Shown: in pieces, positions 29,050 to 38,282 of the stretch | Layout: each line of letters opens with the position of its first letter | How positions within the stretch are numbered: the stretch's first letter is position 1 | NCBI GenBank assembly: GCA_021299835.1 | Contig: JAJTER010000001.1 | Span: 49,706-113,705 of the forward strand | DNA from: Saprospiraceae bacterium | Lineage (GTDB): Bacteria; Bacteroidota; Bacteroidia; Chitinophagales; Saprospiraceae | Length of the DNA stretch: 64,000 nt | Reading direction: 5' to 3' | Program-made: the position numbers and the translations under genes | The notes under the pieces: generated by a model | What the model was told of the DNA's origin: nothing | What the model saw: only the letters and a program-made list of their open reading frames with translations | Databases searched by the model: none

Positions 29050-29718
29050 TTAAGGAACAAAGCGTAAGGCAATAAACTGAGCGATGATACCAATAATAAA
29101 ACCGCCATACACCTGCATGGGTTGGTGCGCTTTTAAATATAACCGACTGCTGCCAACTAAGCCTGCCAAGAGGATAAAAAATAAAAAAATCAGCGGAAGG
29201 GGTATCAAATAAATGGCGTCATTCCGTCCTTGAAATAATAGTTCGGCCTCTTTGTGTTGAAAAAGAAAAACCAGAATAAATCCTAAAATACCGCCAATGC
29301 CCACGGTATGCGCACTGATTTTATCAAAGATATTGATGAAAAATGCAAGGAATAAACCAATGGATGCGCCTAAAATAGCTCTGCTAAAGGAAGGGGGTAT
29401 GTCTGGATTGTCTAATAAATTTCTAAACATCCAAAGGTAGAAAATGCCGGATATTATATATGGTGCAATTCTGTCTTCTTTTTCAGGTAGCTCAATTGAT
29501 TTTGCAAGACCTATAAAGGTTAGCATTAAAACAGCAAAAGCGGGGATAAAAAAAGTAGTTAAAAATATTCTTATAAATAGAATAATTGCTCCGGGATCTG
29601 ACCATTTGGTGAATCCAAAGTCAAAAGGATTAATAAGAAGCAACAATATATAAATATAAGTGATGGCCAATAAAGGATGGGTTATCCACGATATAAAGCT
29701 TGCGGAAGTACGAAGCAT
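29050..29718 (-). CDS. PAP2-like integral membrane protein
   Basis: The 222 residues contain about six hydrophobic helices. Two stretches resemble the PAP2 phosphatase signature: SAHTVGIGG near 134 for the second motif and SSRLYLKAHQPMQVYGGFIIG near 188 for the third. The third motif keeps the arginine and histidine but has Q where the aspartate of SRx5Hx3D is expected, and the first motif (KEDRIAP) is short. It may be a divergent lipid phosphatase or an inactive relative. It is the first gene of the minus-strand run toward thiL. Confidence 0.7.
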   Translation of the reverse strand: MLRTSASFISWITHPLLAITYIYILLLLINPFDFGFTKWSDPGAIILFIRIFLTTFFIPAFAVLMLTFIGLAKSIELPEKEDRIAPYIISGIFYLWMFRNLLDNPDIPPSFSRAILGASIGLFLAFFINIFDKISAHTVGIGGILGFILVFLFQHKEAELLFQGRNDAIYLIPLPLIFLFFILLAGLVGSSRLYLKAHQPMQVYGGFIIGIIAQFIALRFVP

Positions 29719-29840
29719 CTTTTTTTTAGCTAAATATAAGGTTTGTAGTGGAATAAATACAACCTTATACTAAATTCATTACATCTTTAGAATAAATGTA
29801 CCTTATATTAGCGTTATAATTGAATTAATTGAACAACTAA

Positions 29841-30392
29841 ATGTATAACATGAGAACGACCCTTCGGCTAGCTAATGGTTTCGTCCAAAAAGGGATGATA
29901 GCCACTTTGTTCTTTCTTTTCTTTGCCGTTTTTACTCACGCACAACGTGTAGCTTGTGTTGATATGAGTAAAATACTGGAAAATTTAGGTGACTATAAAG
30001 CCGCACAACTTGAATTAGATGAAATGAGCGCGCGCTGGAAACAAGAAATTGCCCAGGAATACGACAAAATTAAGGCAATTTATAACAGGTATCAGTCGGA
30101 ACAAGTTTTATTAAGTGATGATCAAAGAAAATCGAGAGAAGACGAAATCATGACGAGAGAAAAAGAAGTGAGAGATTTACAAAATTCAAGGTTTGGTCCT
30201 GATGGTCAACTGTTTAAACGAAGGCAAGAACTCGTCCGTCCAATTCAGGACAGGGTCTATGCCGTCATTGAAACTTATGCAACAGAGAGAGGATTCGATT
30301 TTATTTTTGATAAAGCGAGCGCGTCCGGAATTATCTTTTCAACGCCAGCTTTTGATAAAACAGAGGATATTAAACGTATTTTGGGGAAATAA
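29841..30392 (+). CDS. OmpH/Skp family periplasmic chaperone
   Basis: Skp-family proteins are trimeric periplasmic chaperones that hold unfolded outer-membrane proteins on the way to the Bam complex. The signal peptide is GMIATLFFLFFAVFTHAQ; after it comes the strand RVACVDMSKILENLGDYKAAQLELDEMSARWKQEI, a long alpha-helical coil rich in charged residues (residues 60-130), and a closing segment FDFIFDKASASGIIFSTP. It is directly followed by a second gene of the same family and by murI, a common Bacteroidota order. The start could also be the ATG three codons later. Usually the bamA gene precedes this pair; here it does not. Confidence 0.88.
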   Translation: MYNMRTTLRLANGFVQKGMIATLFFLFFAVFTHAQRVACVDMSKILENLGDYKAAQLELDEMSARWKQEIAQEYDKIKAIYNRYQSEQVLLSDDQRKSREDEIMTREKEVRDLQNSRFGPDGQLFKRRQELVRPIQDRVYAVIETYATERGFDFIFDKASASGIIFSTPAFDKTEDIKRILGK

Positions 30393-30473
30393 CCGTTTTT
30401 TTGCAGAAAATAGTCACTTTTTTCTTACATTCGCGCCACAACATTTTAAAAAGCGCATTAAATTAAATACTTT

Positions 30474-30986
30474 ATGAGAAACATCATTTTATTAACCGCA
30501 GTAGTCCTTATGGGTGTTATGGGCGGAAATACTTTAAGTGCTCAAAAATTTGGATATTTAAATTCTCAGGCAATTCTTGCAGAGTTACCCGAAGTTAAAC
30601 AGTCTGAAGCTGAACTTGAAGCTTTGCAAAAACAGTTGCAGAAAAAGGGTCAAACCATGTTGGAAACACTACAAGCTGATTATCAGGTTATGCAAAAGAA
30701 AGTGGATAGCGGCGAATTGTCTCCTAAAATGCAAGAGGAAGAAGGAAAAAAATTACAGGTTCGCGAGGAAGAGTTAAATAAATTTCAACAGGAGATGATG
30801 AATACCCTGCAGGAAAAAAGAAATACACTCCTTAAACCTATTTATGACAAGCTGACGGCAGCTTTAAAGGTCGTAGCTCAGGAAAATGGTTACGCTTATA
30901 TTTTTGATCAGTCTATACTTTTATTTTCTGATCCTGCAGGTGATGTCAGTGCGCTCGTAAAAGCTAAATTAACAGCAGCTAATTAA
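30474..30986 (+). CDS. OmpH/Skp family periplasmic chaperone, second copy
   Basis: A paralogue of the preceding gene, 170 residues. It has a signal peptide (MRNIILLTAVVLMGVMGGNTLSAQ), the conserved first strand KFGYLNSQAILAELPEVKQSEAELEALQKQLQKKGQTML, a helical coiled-coil region, and the closing strand AYIFDQSILLFSDPAGDVS. It would carry outer-membrane proteins through the periplasm. It is followed 18 bases later by murI. Tandem skp-like genes are frequent in this phylum, but whether the two copies differ in client set is not visible. Confidence 0.9.
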   Translation: MRNIILLTAVVLMGVMGGNTLSAQKFGYLNSQAILAELPEVKQSEAELEALQKQLQKKGQTMLETLQADYQVMQKKVDSGELSPKMQEEEGKKLQVREEELNKFQQEMMNTLQEKRNTLLKPIYDKLTAALKVVAQENGYAYIFDQSILLFSDPAGDVSALVKAKLTAAN

Positions 30987-31004
30987 TAAATTTTAATACT
31001 TTTT

Positions 31005-31805
31005 ATGGCTTCGTGCCGTCCTATAGGTATTTTTGATTCTGGCGTTGGGGGCTTGACAGTCGCCAACGCCATTTCTTTGTTGTTACCTGACGAAACCATT
31101 TTCTATATTGGTGATACCGCTCGTATTCCTTATGGAAATAAATCAAAGGATGATATTGAAAAATTCAGTTTGGAAATGACTAAATTCCTGCTGGATAAAG
31201 ATTGTAAAGCTATCGTAATTGCTTGTAATACAGCTTCGGCTTATGCTTTAGAAGCAGTGAGAAATACTTATTCTGACATTCCAGTTATCGCTATGGAACC
31301 CGCCGTAAAGCCTGCCATAGAGCATTCTAAAACCGGTACTATTGGGGTATTAGCTACGCTGGGCACTTTGAAAAGTGATAGGTACAGTCATCTTAAAGAT
31401 AAATTTGGACAAGGTATTCAAATATTGGAGAATCCTTGCCTCGGACTGGTTGATAATATTGAAGCAGGAAAATGGAATGATCCGGAAACTATTTTGTTGC
31501 TGGAAACCATCCTTAAACCTATGGTGGATGCTCAGGTGGATCACATTGTTTTGGGCTGCACCCATTATCCTATTGTTATTCCCCTCATTGCCAATATTAT
31601 GGGCGATTCCGTGCAACTCGTAAATCCGGCGCCAGCTATCGCTAAACAGGTTTACAGGCAATTAACCGAACGTAATTTGTTGTGTGTCGATACCTCTCTA
31701 AAAGAAAGTAGCCCAAAACACACTGTTTGGGCTACCGGTTCTACGCTAAGTTTTAACTATCTTCTGAAAGAATTATTACCAAACAGTGAACTGATTCATT
31801 GGTAA
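31005..31805 (+). CDS. murI: Glutamate racemase
   Basis: MurI makes D-glutamate for the peptidoglycan stem peptide. The two catalytic cysteines are visible in IACNTASAY near residue 74 and LGCTHYPIV near 185, each in the expected motif, and the N-terminus has IGIFDSGVGGLTVANAI. The 266-residue length is typical. It follows the two skp-like genes and ends before the minus-strand lytic transglycosylase. Confidence 0.95.
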   Translation: MASCRPIGIFDSGVGGLTVANAISLLLPDETIFYIGDTARIPYGNKSKDDIEKFSLEMTKFLLDKDCKAIVIACNTASAYALEAVRNTYSDIPVIAMEPAVKPAIEHSKTGTIGVLATLGTLKSDRYSHLKDKFGQGIQILENPCLGLVDNIEAGKWNDPETILLLETILKPMVDAQVDHIVLGCTHYPIVIPLIANIMGDSVQLVNPAPAIAKQVYRQLTERNLLCVDTSLKESSPKHTVWATGSTLSFNYLLKELLPNSELIHW

Positions 31806-31817
31806 TTATCTTAAGTA

Positions 31818-32927
31818 TTACACTTTATTTATAAGAGATTTCTTAGAAAGGAATAGTTGTAATTCCTGGTTGATTACCAATTCATTGTTCTGAAGGGTAT
31901 TCCATTTCTTTAAATCTTCTACTTTCACTTTAAATAAATTGGCAATGCTTTCTAAAGTCTCATCTTTGCTAATCACATAAGTGGTTTGAAATAGATCCTT
32001 TTGATTTTCAATTTCCTCTGCCATTATTTTACGTAGTTGACCTATTCCCTCCGCTGGCAAAATAATCAAATGACCAAGTTCAGAACGAGGTATTTGGTGT
32101 TGCTTAAAGGAAGGGTTCAATTTTGAAATCGCTCCAACAGATAATTGTGTGGCTTTCGCTATCTGTTCAAATGACATCTGCTTGTGAACTCTCACTGAGC
32201 GGAATCCCTCCTTAGCCATCACAGGAGATTTTGGAATAAGATTGTGCTGAGCGTAAAATTTAGAAACATAAGCTGCTGCAACAAAGGCAGGTACATACAC
32301 CTGAGTTTCTCTCGGTAAATATTTACTTAGTTTACTGTACTCCTTAGATCCCGCTAATTTAACAGCAGAAAGTACTTTTGACGGTCCACTGTTATAAGCA
32401 ATTAGTACTAATCCCCAATCTCCAAATTGATCATATAACGCTGATAACATTTTTACAGCAGCGTGAGTAGATTTATATACATCCATGCGCTCATCCAATA
32501 AAGGATTTACAGTAAGCCCATAATTGCGTGCAGTGTGAGGCATTAATTGCCATAAACCAGCTGCACCAGCGCCAGATGAAACACCTGCATTCATGCCTGA
32601 TTCTATAACAGGAAGGTAACGTAATATTTCAGGTAAACCTTCTTTTTGTAATTGTGCATCAAAAATAGCATGGTACATTGCTGATCTGCCAAGCATAGCC
32701 TCCGTCTCATTTCTTCCCAGGATAGTGTAATTCTGAATTCTACTTAGTAAATCATCGTTCACCTCAAATTGCATAGGCAATTTTAATGAGGCTAATCTGT
32801 CACTAACCATTTTATGGGTAGTTGACGACCACGGCTCGGAAATTTCCGCGGATTTGAGTGGGTTGGTTAATGCAATAACGATTAGCATCATAATGCTGGT
32901 TATTGCATTTTTTGTTTTGTTTTTCAT
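31818..32927 (-). CDS. Lytic transglycosylase with LysM domain (MltD-like)
   Basis: A periplasmic enzyme that cleaves murein glycan strands to 1,6-anhydro products. After a signal peptide (NAITSIMMLIVIALTNPLKSA) comes an SLT domain with the catalytic glutamate in LRYLPVIESGMNAGVSSGAGAAGLWQLMPHTARNYGL near residues 103-140 and the ALYDQFGDWGLVLIAYNSGPSKV segment. A weak LysM-like repeat (FEQIAKATQLSVGAISKLNPSF) and a clear one at the end (TTYVISKDETLESIANLFKVKVEDLKKWNTL) bind murein. At 369 residues it fits the MltD type. It is divergent from the next gene, with 393 bases between them. Confidence 0.92.
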   Translation of the reverse strand: MKNKTKNAITSIMMLIVIALTNPLKSAEISEPWSSTTHKMVSDRLASLKLPMQFEVNDDLLSRIQNYTILGRNETEAMLGRSAMYHAIFDAQLQKEGLPEILRYLPVIESGMNAGVSSGAGAAGLWQLMPHTARNYGLTVNPLLDERMDVYKSTHAAVKMLSALYDQFGDWGLVLIAYNSGPSKVLSAVKLAGSKEYSKLSKYLPRETQVYVPAFVAAAYVSKFYAQHNLIPKSPVMAKEGFRSVRVHKQMSFEQIAKATQLSVGAISKLNPSFKQHQIPRSELGHLIILPAEGIGQLRKIMAEEIENQKDLFQTTYVISKDETLESIANLFKVKVEDLKKWNTLQNNELVINQELQLFLSKKSLINKV

Positions 32928-33320
32928 AGGACTAAATCGGACAAAACAACGATAAATAAAAATTTTATCTGCTGTCTCGCCACTTGGAGCCTAAACTCCT
33001 TTTGTGTGTTCATGGAATATGTTGCAAATTTAAGCCCTTTACACGAACAATTCCAGTGTTTTTAAAGATTGACGATAACGTTAACAATTCAAAAACCCTT
33101 TAAAATTAATGCTTTTGAAGGTTAAACAGTCTGTAGCTCCCTATTTCATTGACCTTACAGATTATAAAAATTATTAATTTCAGAAAAATTAAATTTGTTT
33201 TTTTGCGGTAAAACAAATTTTTTAAGAAAAAATTAACGTTTTTATTAACAAAAAAGGGATAATTCTTTGTCGTTGGAACGAATGAAGCCGTTCGTTACAT
33301 ATATATGAAAAAGACAAACA
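32928..33320. other. Divergent intergenic region with one long palindrome
   Basis: This 393-base AT-rich gap separates the lytic transglycosylase from the DUF5995-like gene. I see no ORF. It contains an 11-base stem AAATTTGTTTT/AAAACAAATTT at 33191-33221 around an eight-base loop, and TCTGTA...TACAGA framing another segment near 33130-33160. The first of these overlaps a TAAATTTG sequence that fits the -7 promoter consensus, so promoter or operator use is possible but unproven. Confidence 0.45.
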
Positions 33321-33941
33321 ATGGATACTTTTTCATTCTCATCAGAAAAATTGCGCGATATTCAATCATTGATTTTACACTTTGACAGGGTTAAGGTTCA
33401 ATTGATGGATAATAAGCAACTGAATTTAATTCCCTTTCATGATACTTATTTCCTTATTACAAAATCAGTATTTAGTAAATTAGGCACAGGTTTTTTTGAA
33501 AATGATGAAAATATGACCTCTTTTGTTCTGTCCTTTGCTAAGTTCTATTTTGATGCCCTAAATCAATATTTCAAAGGAGAATCAGTTTCTGCTGCCTGGC
33601 AATTTATGTTTAATCAATGTGAAAAAAATCACTTGCCTCGTTTTGTTTATCTTTTATTAGGCGTTCACGCACATATTAATCAGGATCTTTCCCTGTGCGT
33701 TAGAGCATTAGATTTTGGTGTAACTTTTAAAAATGATTACCTCGCCATAAATCATATCATAAAGGGAAAACTGGCAGAGGCAATAGCTCAATTAGATGAA
33801 AAATCTATTTTTTTGAAGCGCATTTTAGAAAATGGTTTGTTTCTATATCAAATGCCTATGCACCAAATCATTGTCTTATGCAGAAATCTGGCTTGGGATA
33901 AAAGCCAGGAGGTGGCTACTGCGGAGTTAGTTTATGCTTAA
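33321..33941 (+). CDS. Uncharacterised DUF5995-like protein
   Basis: A 206-residue cytoplasmic protein with no signal peptide or clear membrane segment. The sequence VYLLLGVHAHINQDLSLCVRALDFG near 125-150 resembles the HINYDL-type motif of DUF5995 proteins, and the surrounding sequence is largely helical. Its function is unknown. The last 15 bases overlap the convergent alpha/beta hydrolase gene. I am sure it is a real gene from its length and codon pattern, less sure of the family. Confidence 0.7.
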   Translation: MDTFSFSSEKLRDIQSLILHFDRVKVQLMDNKQLNLIPFHDTYFLITKSVFSKLGTGFFENDENMTSFVLSFAKFYFDALNQYFKGESVSAAWQFMFNQCEKNHLPRFVYLLLGVHAHINQDLSLCVRALDFGVTFKNDYLAINHIIKGKLAEAIAQLDEKSIFLKRILENGLFLYQMPMHQIIVLCRNLAWDKSQEVATAELVYA

Positions 33942-34823
33942 ATGATCCAATAATTGGGGGTAAAAGTGAGCAAATGCTTCTTTGGGCATGGTATGGCCCA
34001 TCCCTTCCACAATGATTAATTCTGCGGCTTTATTCAAAGAAGCTAACTTAGACGCATGGTTTACAGGAACAATTGGATCAGCACTGCCATGTATAATCAA
34101 AAAGGGTATATTAATTTTGGGAATACCTTGAATTCTTGAACCTGAGGCAATGATAGCACAAAATTGTTGATACCTTGCTTTTGGATTCTGTCCTTTTCTT
34201 ATGTCAATGCTCTCGGTCACTATTTTTCTAAGTTCTTCCTCATCGTATCGAAATTTAGTTCCATTTAAATAACGGAACATTTTCATGTAAAATTTGACGG
34301 TAATTTGGGGATGAAGTACAGGGTGATTTATATGGAAATGTTTGAATAGAAAAGGTAAAAGAGGAAAATATAATTTTTCCTGCCATTTTTCTGTTAAACT
34401 TACATCATACATAAACGCCGATGACATGATAGAACATATCGATAAAATTCTCTCGGAAAATGATATGGCCAGTCGCTGCGCAATCATTCCTCCCATGGAA
34501 ACGCCAATAAGATGAACTTTTGGAAGATTTAAATAATCAATTAGAAAAATGGAATCTTGTGCCATATCTTCTAAGGTATAAGGGCTTTTTCTATGCCATG
34601 TATCATTCAACCAGGTAGATTTTCCTATGTCACGGTTGTCAAACCGAATGCAGTAAAAGTCATTATCCAATAACGGTTGAATGAATTCTCCAGTGAATGC
34701 AAGACATTGTGCATCTAATCCCATAATTAATAAAATGGGGGGATTCGCTTCGTTTCCAAAAGTTTCGTAATACAGGTCTATTTTATTAGGAAGCGAGGCT
34801 ATTCCAAATCTTGTTGGGTTCAT
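33927..34823 (-). CDS. Alpha/beta hydrolase
   Basis: A 298-residue hydrolase of the alpha/beta fold. The nucleophile elbow is HLIGVSMGGMIAQRLAISF near 104-122, the acid is likely in LIIHGSADPIVPVNHA, and the histidine is in IVEGMGHTMPKEAF near the C-terminus. The N-terminal LYYETFGNEANPPILLIMGL gives the oxyanion region. It resembles esterases and peroxidase-like hydrolases with no strong pointer to substrate. The end overlaps the DUF5995-like gene and the next gene starts 44 bases away on the other strand. Confidence 0.88.
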   Translation of the reverse strand: MNPTRFGIASLPNKIDLYYETFGNEANPPILLIMGLDAQCLAFTGEFIQPLLDNDFYCIRFDNRDIGKSTWLNDTWHRKSPYTLEDMAQDSIFLIDYLNLPKVHLIGVSMGGMIAQRLAISFSERILSICSIMSSAFMYDVSLTEKWQEKLYFPLLPFLFKHFHINHPVLHPQITVKFYMKMFRYLNGTKFRYDEEELRKIVTESIDIRKGQNPKARYQQFCAIIASGSRIQGIPKINIPFLIIHGSADPIVPVNHASKLASLNKAAELIIVEGMGHTMPKEAFAHFYPQLLDHLSIN

Positions 34824-34867
34824 TTAATGGTTAATTTTGTACCTTAGTCGTTGCAATTCTGATAAAT

Positions 34868-35470
34868 ATGCGCATTTTATTTCTTTTTTCAGCCTTTTTT
34901 TTTCAAAATCTGATATTAGGTCAAGTTTTGCCATTCGTTGAATTGACGGAAGATAAAAATGAGATGGTACTGGACATCCGCTACGCAACATCGGATAATT
35001 TTACAGGTACCCGACTTTACGATTGTGGGCGTTGTTTCCTTCACCCAACTGTAGCCAAAGCTTTGCAACGTGCCGCGGAAGATTTTAAAAAACAAGGATA
35101 TAAAATCATTCTATTTGATTGCTACCGGCCACTTTCCATACAACGAAAGTTATGGGCAAAAGTTCCCGATGCCAGGTATGTTACCCCGCCAACTAAGGGT
35201 TCAATGCATAATAGAGGCGCTGCAATAGATATTTCCCTTCAGGAAATTAAATCAAAAAAGGAGCTGGACATGGGAACACCTTATGATTTTTTTGGTAAAG
35301 AGGCTTACATGGATTACCAGGGGCTATCGGCAGTAGCCTCTAAAAATAGGAAAATATTGCATAATACACTGATGAAATATGGATTTAAGCCTATCAGGAC
35401 AGAATGGTGGCATTTCTCTTTTAGTGGTAGTGGTGCCACTATCTCGGAGTGGAACTGGACCTGCCCATAA
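34868..35470 (+). CDS. D-Ala-D-Ala dipeptidase, M15D family (VanX/DdpX-like)
   Basis: VanX-type zinc enzymes hydrolyse the D-Ala-D-Ala dipeptide released or recycled from the cell wall. The signal peptide MRILFLFSAFFFQNLILGQ puts this copy outside the cytoplasm. The zinc site is visible: SMHNRGAAIDISL near 115-128 provides the histidine and aspartate, and EWWHFSFSG near 178-186 provides the catalytic glutamate and last histidine. LVLDIRYATSDNFTG-like sequence near 35 matches the family. It stands alone before the TonB receptor. Vancomycin resistance is not implied; no vanA or vanH is nearby. Confidence 0.88.
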   Translation: MRILFLFSAFFFQNLILGQVLPFVELTEDKNEMVLDIRYATSDNFTGTRLYDCGRCFLHPTVAKALQRAAEDFKKQGYKIILFDCYRPLSIQRKLWAKVPDARYVTPPTKGSMHNRGAAIDISLQEIKSKKELDMGTPYDFFGKEAYMDYQGLSAVASKNRKILHNTLMKYGFKPIRTEWWHFSFSGSGATISEWNWTCP

Positions 35471-35564
35471 GCTATGATTAACACCTCTTTAACATTTATT
35501 TTCATTTTCCATAGACCTTTATACAAACATTGTCGGTTTTAATAATACCTTAAATTTTATTCAA

Positions 35565-38120
35565 ATGCGATACTCCTATTTTATACTTATTCTCTTTTTG
35601 TCTAATGTAGCGGCTATCGCTCAAAAGGACACGGTTTTTATTTGGGTGGATGGCCTATGTGGCATGTGCAAAAATAGAATAGAAAAGGAAGCAATAAAGG
35701 TAGAAGGCGTCGGTGCGGTCAATTATAATGTGTATAATAATATTTTATCGGTTGTGCCTTCATCTGCCTCTTTCAATAATAATACATTGCAAATGGCCAT
35801 TGCCGGCATTGGGCATGATACAGAAAAATACAAGGCAGATTCGTTGATATATGAAAGTTTACACGAATGTTGCCATTATCGGGATCCTCAGTTAAGAGCA
35901 GATCATCTTGAAAAACTAGATGCCTCAGCATCGGTTTCAGGTACCGTTTACCTGAAAGGAGAGGGTAATAAAATACCAGCCGTGGGTGCTTCCGTTTATT
36001 GGGAAGGCACCAATCTAGGTGAATTTACTAATGAAAATGGTGAATTTACCATTCCTCGTGCCGGTACAACTTCTCTTTTGGTTTTTTCCTACGTAGGCGA
36101 ATCCTCAGATTCTGTAGATATGAGAGGTCAAAGGGAGATAAATATTACGCTCGGTGGGGGGTATGAATTGCAGGCCATTGAAATTAGTTATAAGAAAAAG
36201 GCGACGTCTTATTCTTTTTTAACCCCAGGAAAAGTTCAACTCCTGGGGGAAGGGGAATTGGCAAAAGCAGCTTGTTGCAACTTATCGGAAAGTTTTGAAA
36301 CTACGCCTTCCATAGATGTTTCTTTCACAGATGCCGTAACTGGAACAAGACAAATTGAAATGTTAGGTCTTTCTGGAGCTAATATGTTGATTACCAGAGA
36401 AAATATTCCCGATATCCGTGGCCTTTCCGCCATTTATGGCCTGACTTTCTTGCCAGGAACCTGGGTGGAGGGTATTCAGTTAAGCCCTGGCATTGGTTCT
36501 GTAGCTAACGGTTTTGAAAGTATTTCAGGTCAAATAAACGTGGAATTAAAAAAACCTGAAAATAGTGAAAAACTATATTTTAACTTTTATGCCAATGAAA
36601 TGAATCGTTTTGAGGCTAATTTGAACCTCGCTCATTCCCTGAATGAAAACCTACACACAGGGTTACTCTTACATGCAAAAAGGCAGAGGGATCAAATGGA
36701 CAGAAATGAGGATCATTTTATGGACGGCCCTATCGGAGACCAATTTATATTGGCTAATCGTTGGAAATTTAATACCTCCAATGGAATACAAGGTCAATGG
36801 GGCCTTAAAGGCACTTTTATTCAAAATAATAGCGGGCAGTTATCGGGTGCAAATCACGTCCATCCGGGAACAGGTGTGTACAATCCATGGTTAGCCAGTA
36901 TGGATACCCGTAGGGTGGAAGGTTGGTATAAAATGGGCTATTTATTTCCCGATAAGCCAAAAACAAGTGTCGGTTTACAACTTTCAGCTTTAAATCATGA
37001 TCAAACGGGGTTTTTCGGTAAAAGAAAATATGACGCTTTTCAACAATCTTTTTATGCGAATTTACTCTACCAATCTATTATTGGAAGTACTGACCATGTT
37101 TTTAAAAGTGGTTTGAGCTATCAATATGATCGCTTTGATGAAACTATGGGCGAATCAAATTTCCTCAGAAATGAATCTGTTCCCGGCGTTTTTTCTGAAT
37201 ACACCTATAATTATTTAAATAAGGTTTCCCTGGTTGCTGGATTAAGAGCAGATAACCATAATCAATACGGGTTCTTTGTTACCCCGCGCTTACATTTTCG
37301 TTTTTCTCCCAATGAGAAAACAGCTTTTAGACTGGTTTCAGGCAGAGGTCAAAGAACGCCCTCTGTTTTTGCTGAAAATATTGGTGCCATGGCTTCTTCC
37401 CGCAGTTATCAGATTGTAAATCCTCAGCCAAATATTCCTTATGGTCTGAACGCGGAGGTAGCCTGGAATTCTGGTATAAGTTTTTCTCAGGAATGGCAAC
37501 TTTTTAATAAACCTACCATCTTAAATATAGAGCTTTTTCATACCCGATTTGTTAATCAGATAGTGGTAGATTACGATGCCAATCCTCAAAAAGTCTTATT
37601 CTATAATCTGAATGGAAAATCTTATGCTACCAGCTTTCAATCGCAAGTGGACATAACCTTTTTTCCCTGGCTAGACGTTCGATTAGCCTATCGATTTAAT
37701 GATGTCAAAACAACCTACCAATTAGACTTACTTCAGCGTCCTTTTGTGTCTAAACACAAGGCATTTGCCAATTTTGCCGTTGAAACTGCTTCGAGTGGGT
37801 GGAAATTGGATGCAACGATTCAATGGCAAGGTCAGAAAAGAATTCCGGACTTAAGTGGTAATCCGGCAGCAGTTTTCGCCATAGATGAATCTCCAGATTT
37901 CTTTATTGTAAATGCTCAGGTAAGTAAATCAATTGGGAAAAAATTAGAACTGTATCTTGGGGTTGAAAATTTACTTAATTATAAACAAGATTATCCTATC
38001 ATTAGTGCCGACGACCCTTTCAGCGAATGGTTCGATGGCTCCATGGTGTGGGGTCCTGTTTTTGGTGGAATGGCCTATACTGGTCTAAGATTTAAGATTG
38101 ACTCTCCCTCAAAAAAATAA
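35565..38120 (+). CDS. TonB-dependent receptor with N-terminal heavy-metal-associated domain
   Basis: An 851-residue outer-membrane receptor. After the signal peptide MRYSYFILILFLSNVAAIAQ comes a heavy-metal-associated (HMA) domain, WVDGLCGMCKNRIEKEAIKVEGVGAVNYNVYNNILSVV near residues 27-65, with the metal-binding CGMC motif, and a trailing HECCHYRD. A CarboxypepD_reg-like domain follows (SGTVYLKGEGNKIPAVGASVYWEGTNLGEFTNENGEFTIP), then the plug with ACCNLSESFETTPSIDVSFTDAVTGTRQIEMLGLSGAN and the 22-strand barrel ending GMAYTGLRFKI. The extra cysteines suggest a transition-metal ligand, copper being my first guess. No partner metal genes adjoin it. It stands as a single gene with no clear terminator. 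Confidence 0.85.
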   Translation: MRYSYFILILFLSNVAAIAQKDTVFIWVDGLCGMCKNRIEKEAIKVEGVGAVNYNVYNNILSVVPSSASFNNNTLQMAIAGIGHDTEKYKADSLIYESLHECCHYRDPQLRADHLEKLDASASVSGTVYLKGEGNKIPAVGASVYWEGTNLGEFTNENGEFTIPRAGTTSLLVFSYVGESSDSVDMRGQREINITLGGGYELQAIEISYKKKATSYSFLTPGKVQLLGEGELAKAACCNLSESFETTPSIDVSFTDAVTGTRQIEMLGLSGANMLITRENIPDIRGLSAIYGLTFLPGTWVEGIQLSPGIGSVANGFESISGQINVELKKPENSEKLYFNFYANEMNRFEANLNLAHSLNENLHTGLLLHAKRQRDQMDRNEDHFMDGPIGDQFILANRWKFNTSNGIQGQWGLKGTFIQNNSGQLSGANHVHPGTGVYNPWLASMDTRRVEGWYKMGYLFPDKPKTSVGLQLSALNHDQTGFFGKRKYDAFQQSFYANLLYQSIIGSTDHVFKSGLSYQYDRFDETMGESNFLRNESVPGVFSEYTYNYLNKVSLVAGLRADNHNQYGFFVTPRLHFRFSPNEKTAFRLVSGRGQRTPSVFAENIGAMASSRSYQIVNPQPNIPYGLNAEVAWNSGISFSQEWQLFNKPTILNIELFHTRFVNQIVVDYDANPQKVLFYNLNGKSYATSFQSQVDITFFPWLDVRLAYRFNDVKTTYQLDLLQRPFVSKHKAFANFAVETASSGWKLDATIQWQGQKRIPDLSGNPAAVFAIDESPDFFIVNAQVSKSIGKKLELYLGVENLLNYKQDYPIISADDPFSEWFDGSMVWGPVFGGMAYTGLRFKIDSPSKK

Positions 38121-38253
38121 CTAAAGCTAAATAAGCCAATGTGATGGGAAAGGATAAAAAATGGATTCGTTTTTAAGATTATTCCCGATGGATAATAGGT
38201 ATTTTACGATAGGTTTTACAAGCGAAATTCACCCCTAACGCTCGGTTCTGAAT

Positions 38254-38282
38254 CAGGATTTACAGGATTTTGAGGATTACAG
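38254..38282. repeat. Short AGGATT tandem motif in the rfbA downstream gap
   Basis: The 251-base gap between the TonB receptor and rfbA holds CAGGATTTACAGGATTTTGAGGATTACAG, three spaced copies of AGGATT. I see no ORF in the gap. Similar intergenic motifs occur in other Bacteroidota as far as I recall, so it may be a member of a dispersed repeat family. A GGGCC-ATA-GGCCC hairpin lies at 38345-38357 just past the rfbA stop, without a T run. Confidence 0.4.

Noticed and set aside
35471-38120. TonB receptor and VanX-like gene as an antibiotic resistance cassette
   Set aside because: No vanA, vanH or regulator is present; VanX-type dipeptidases also serve ordinary wall turnover.
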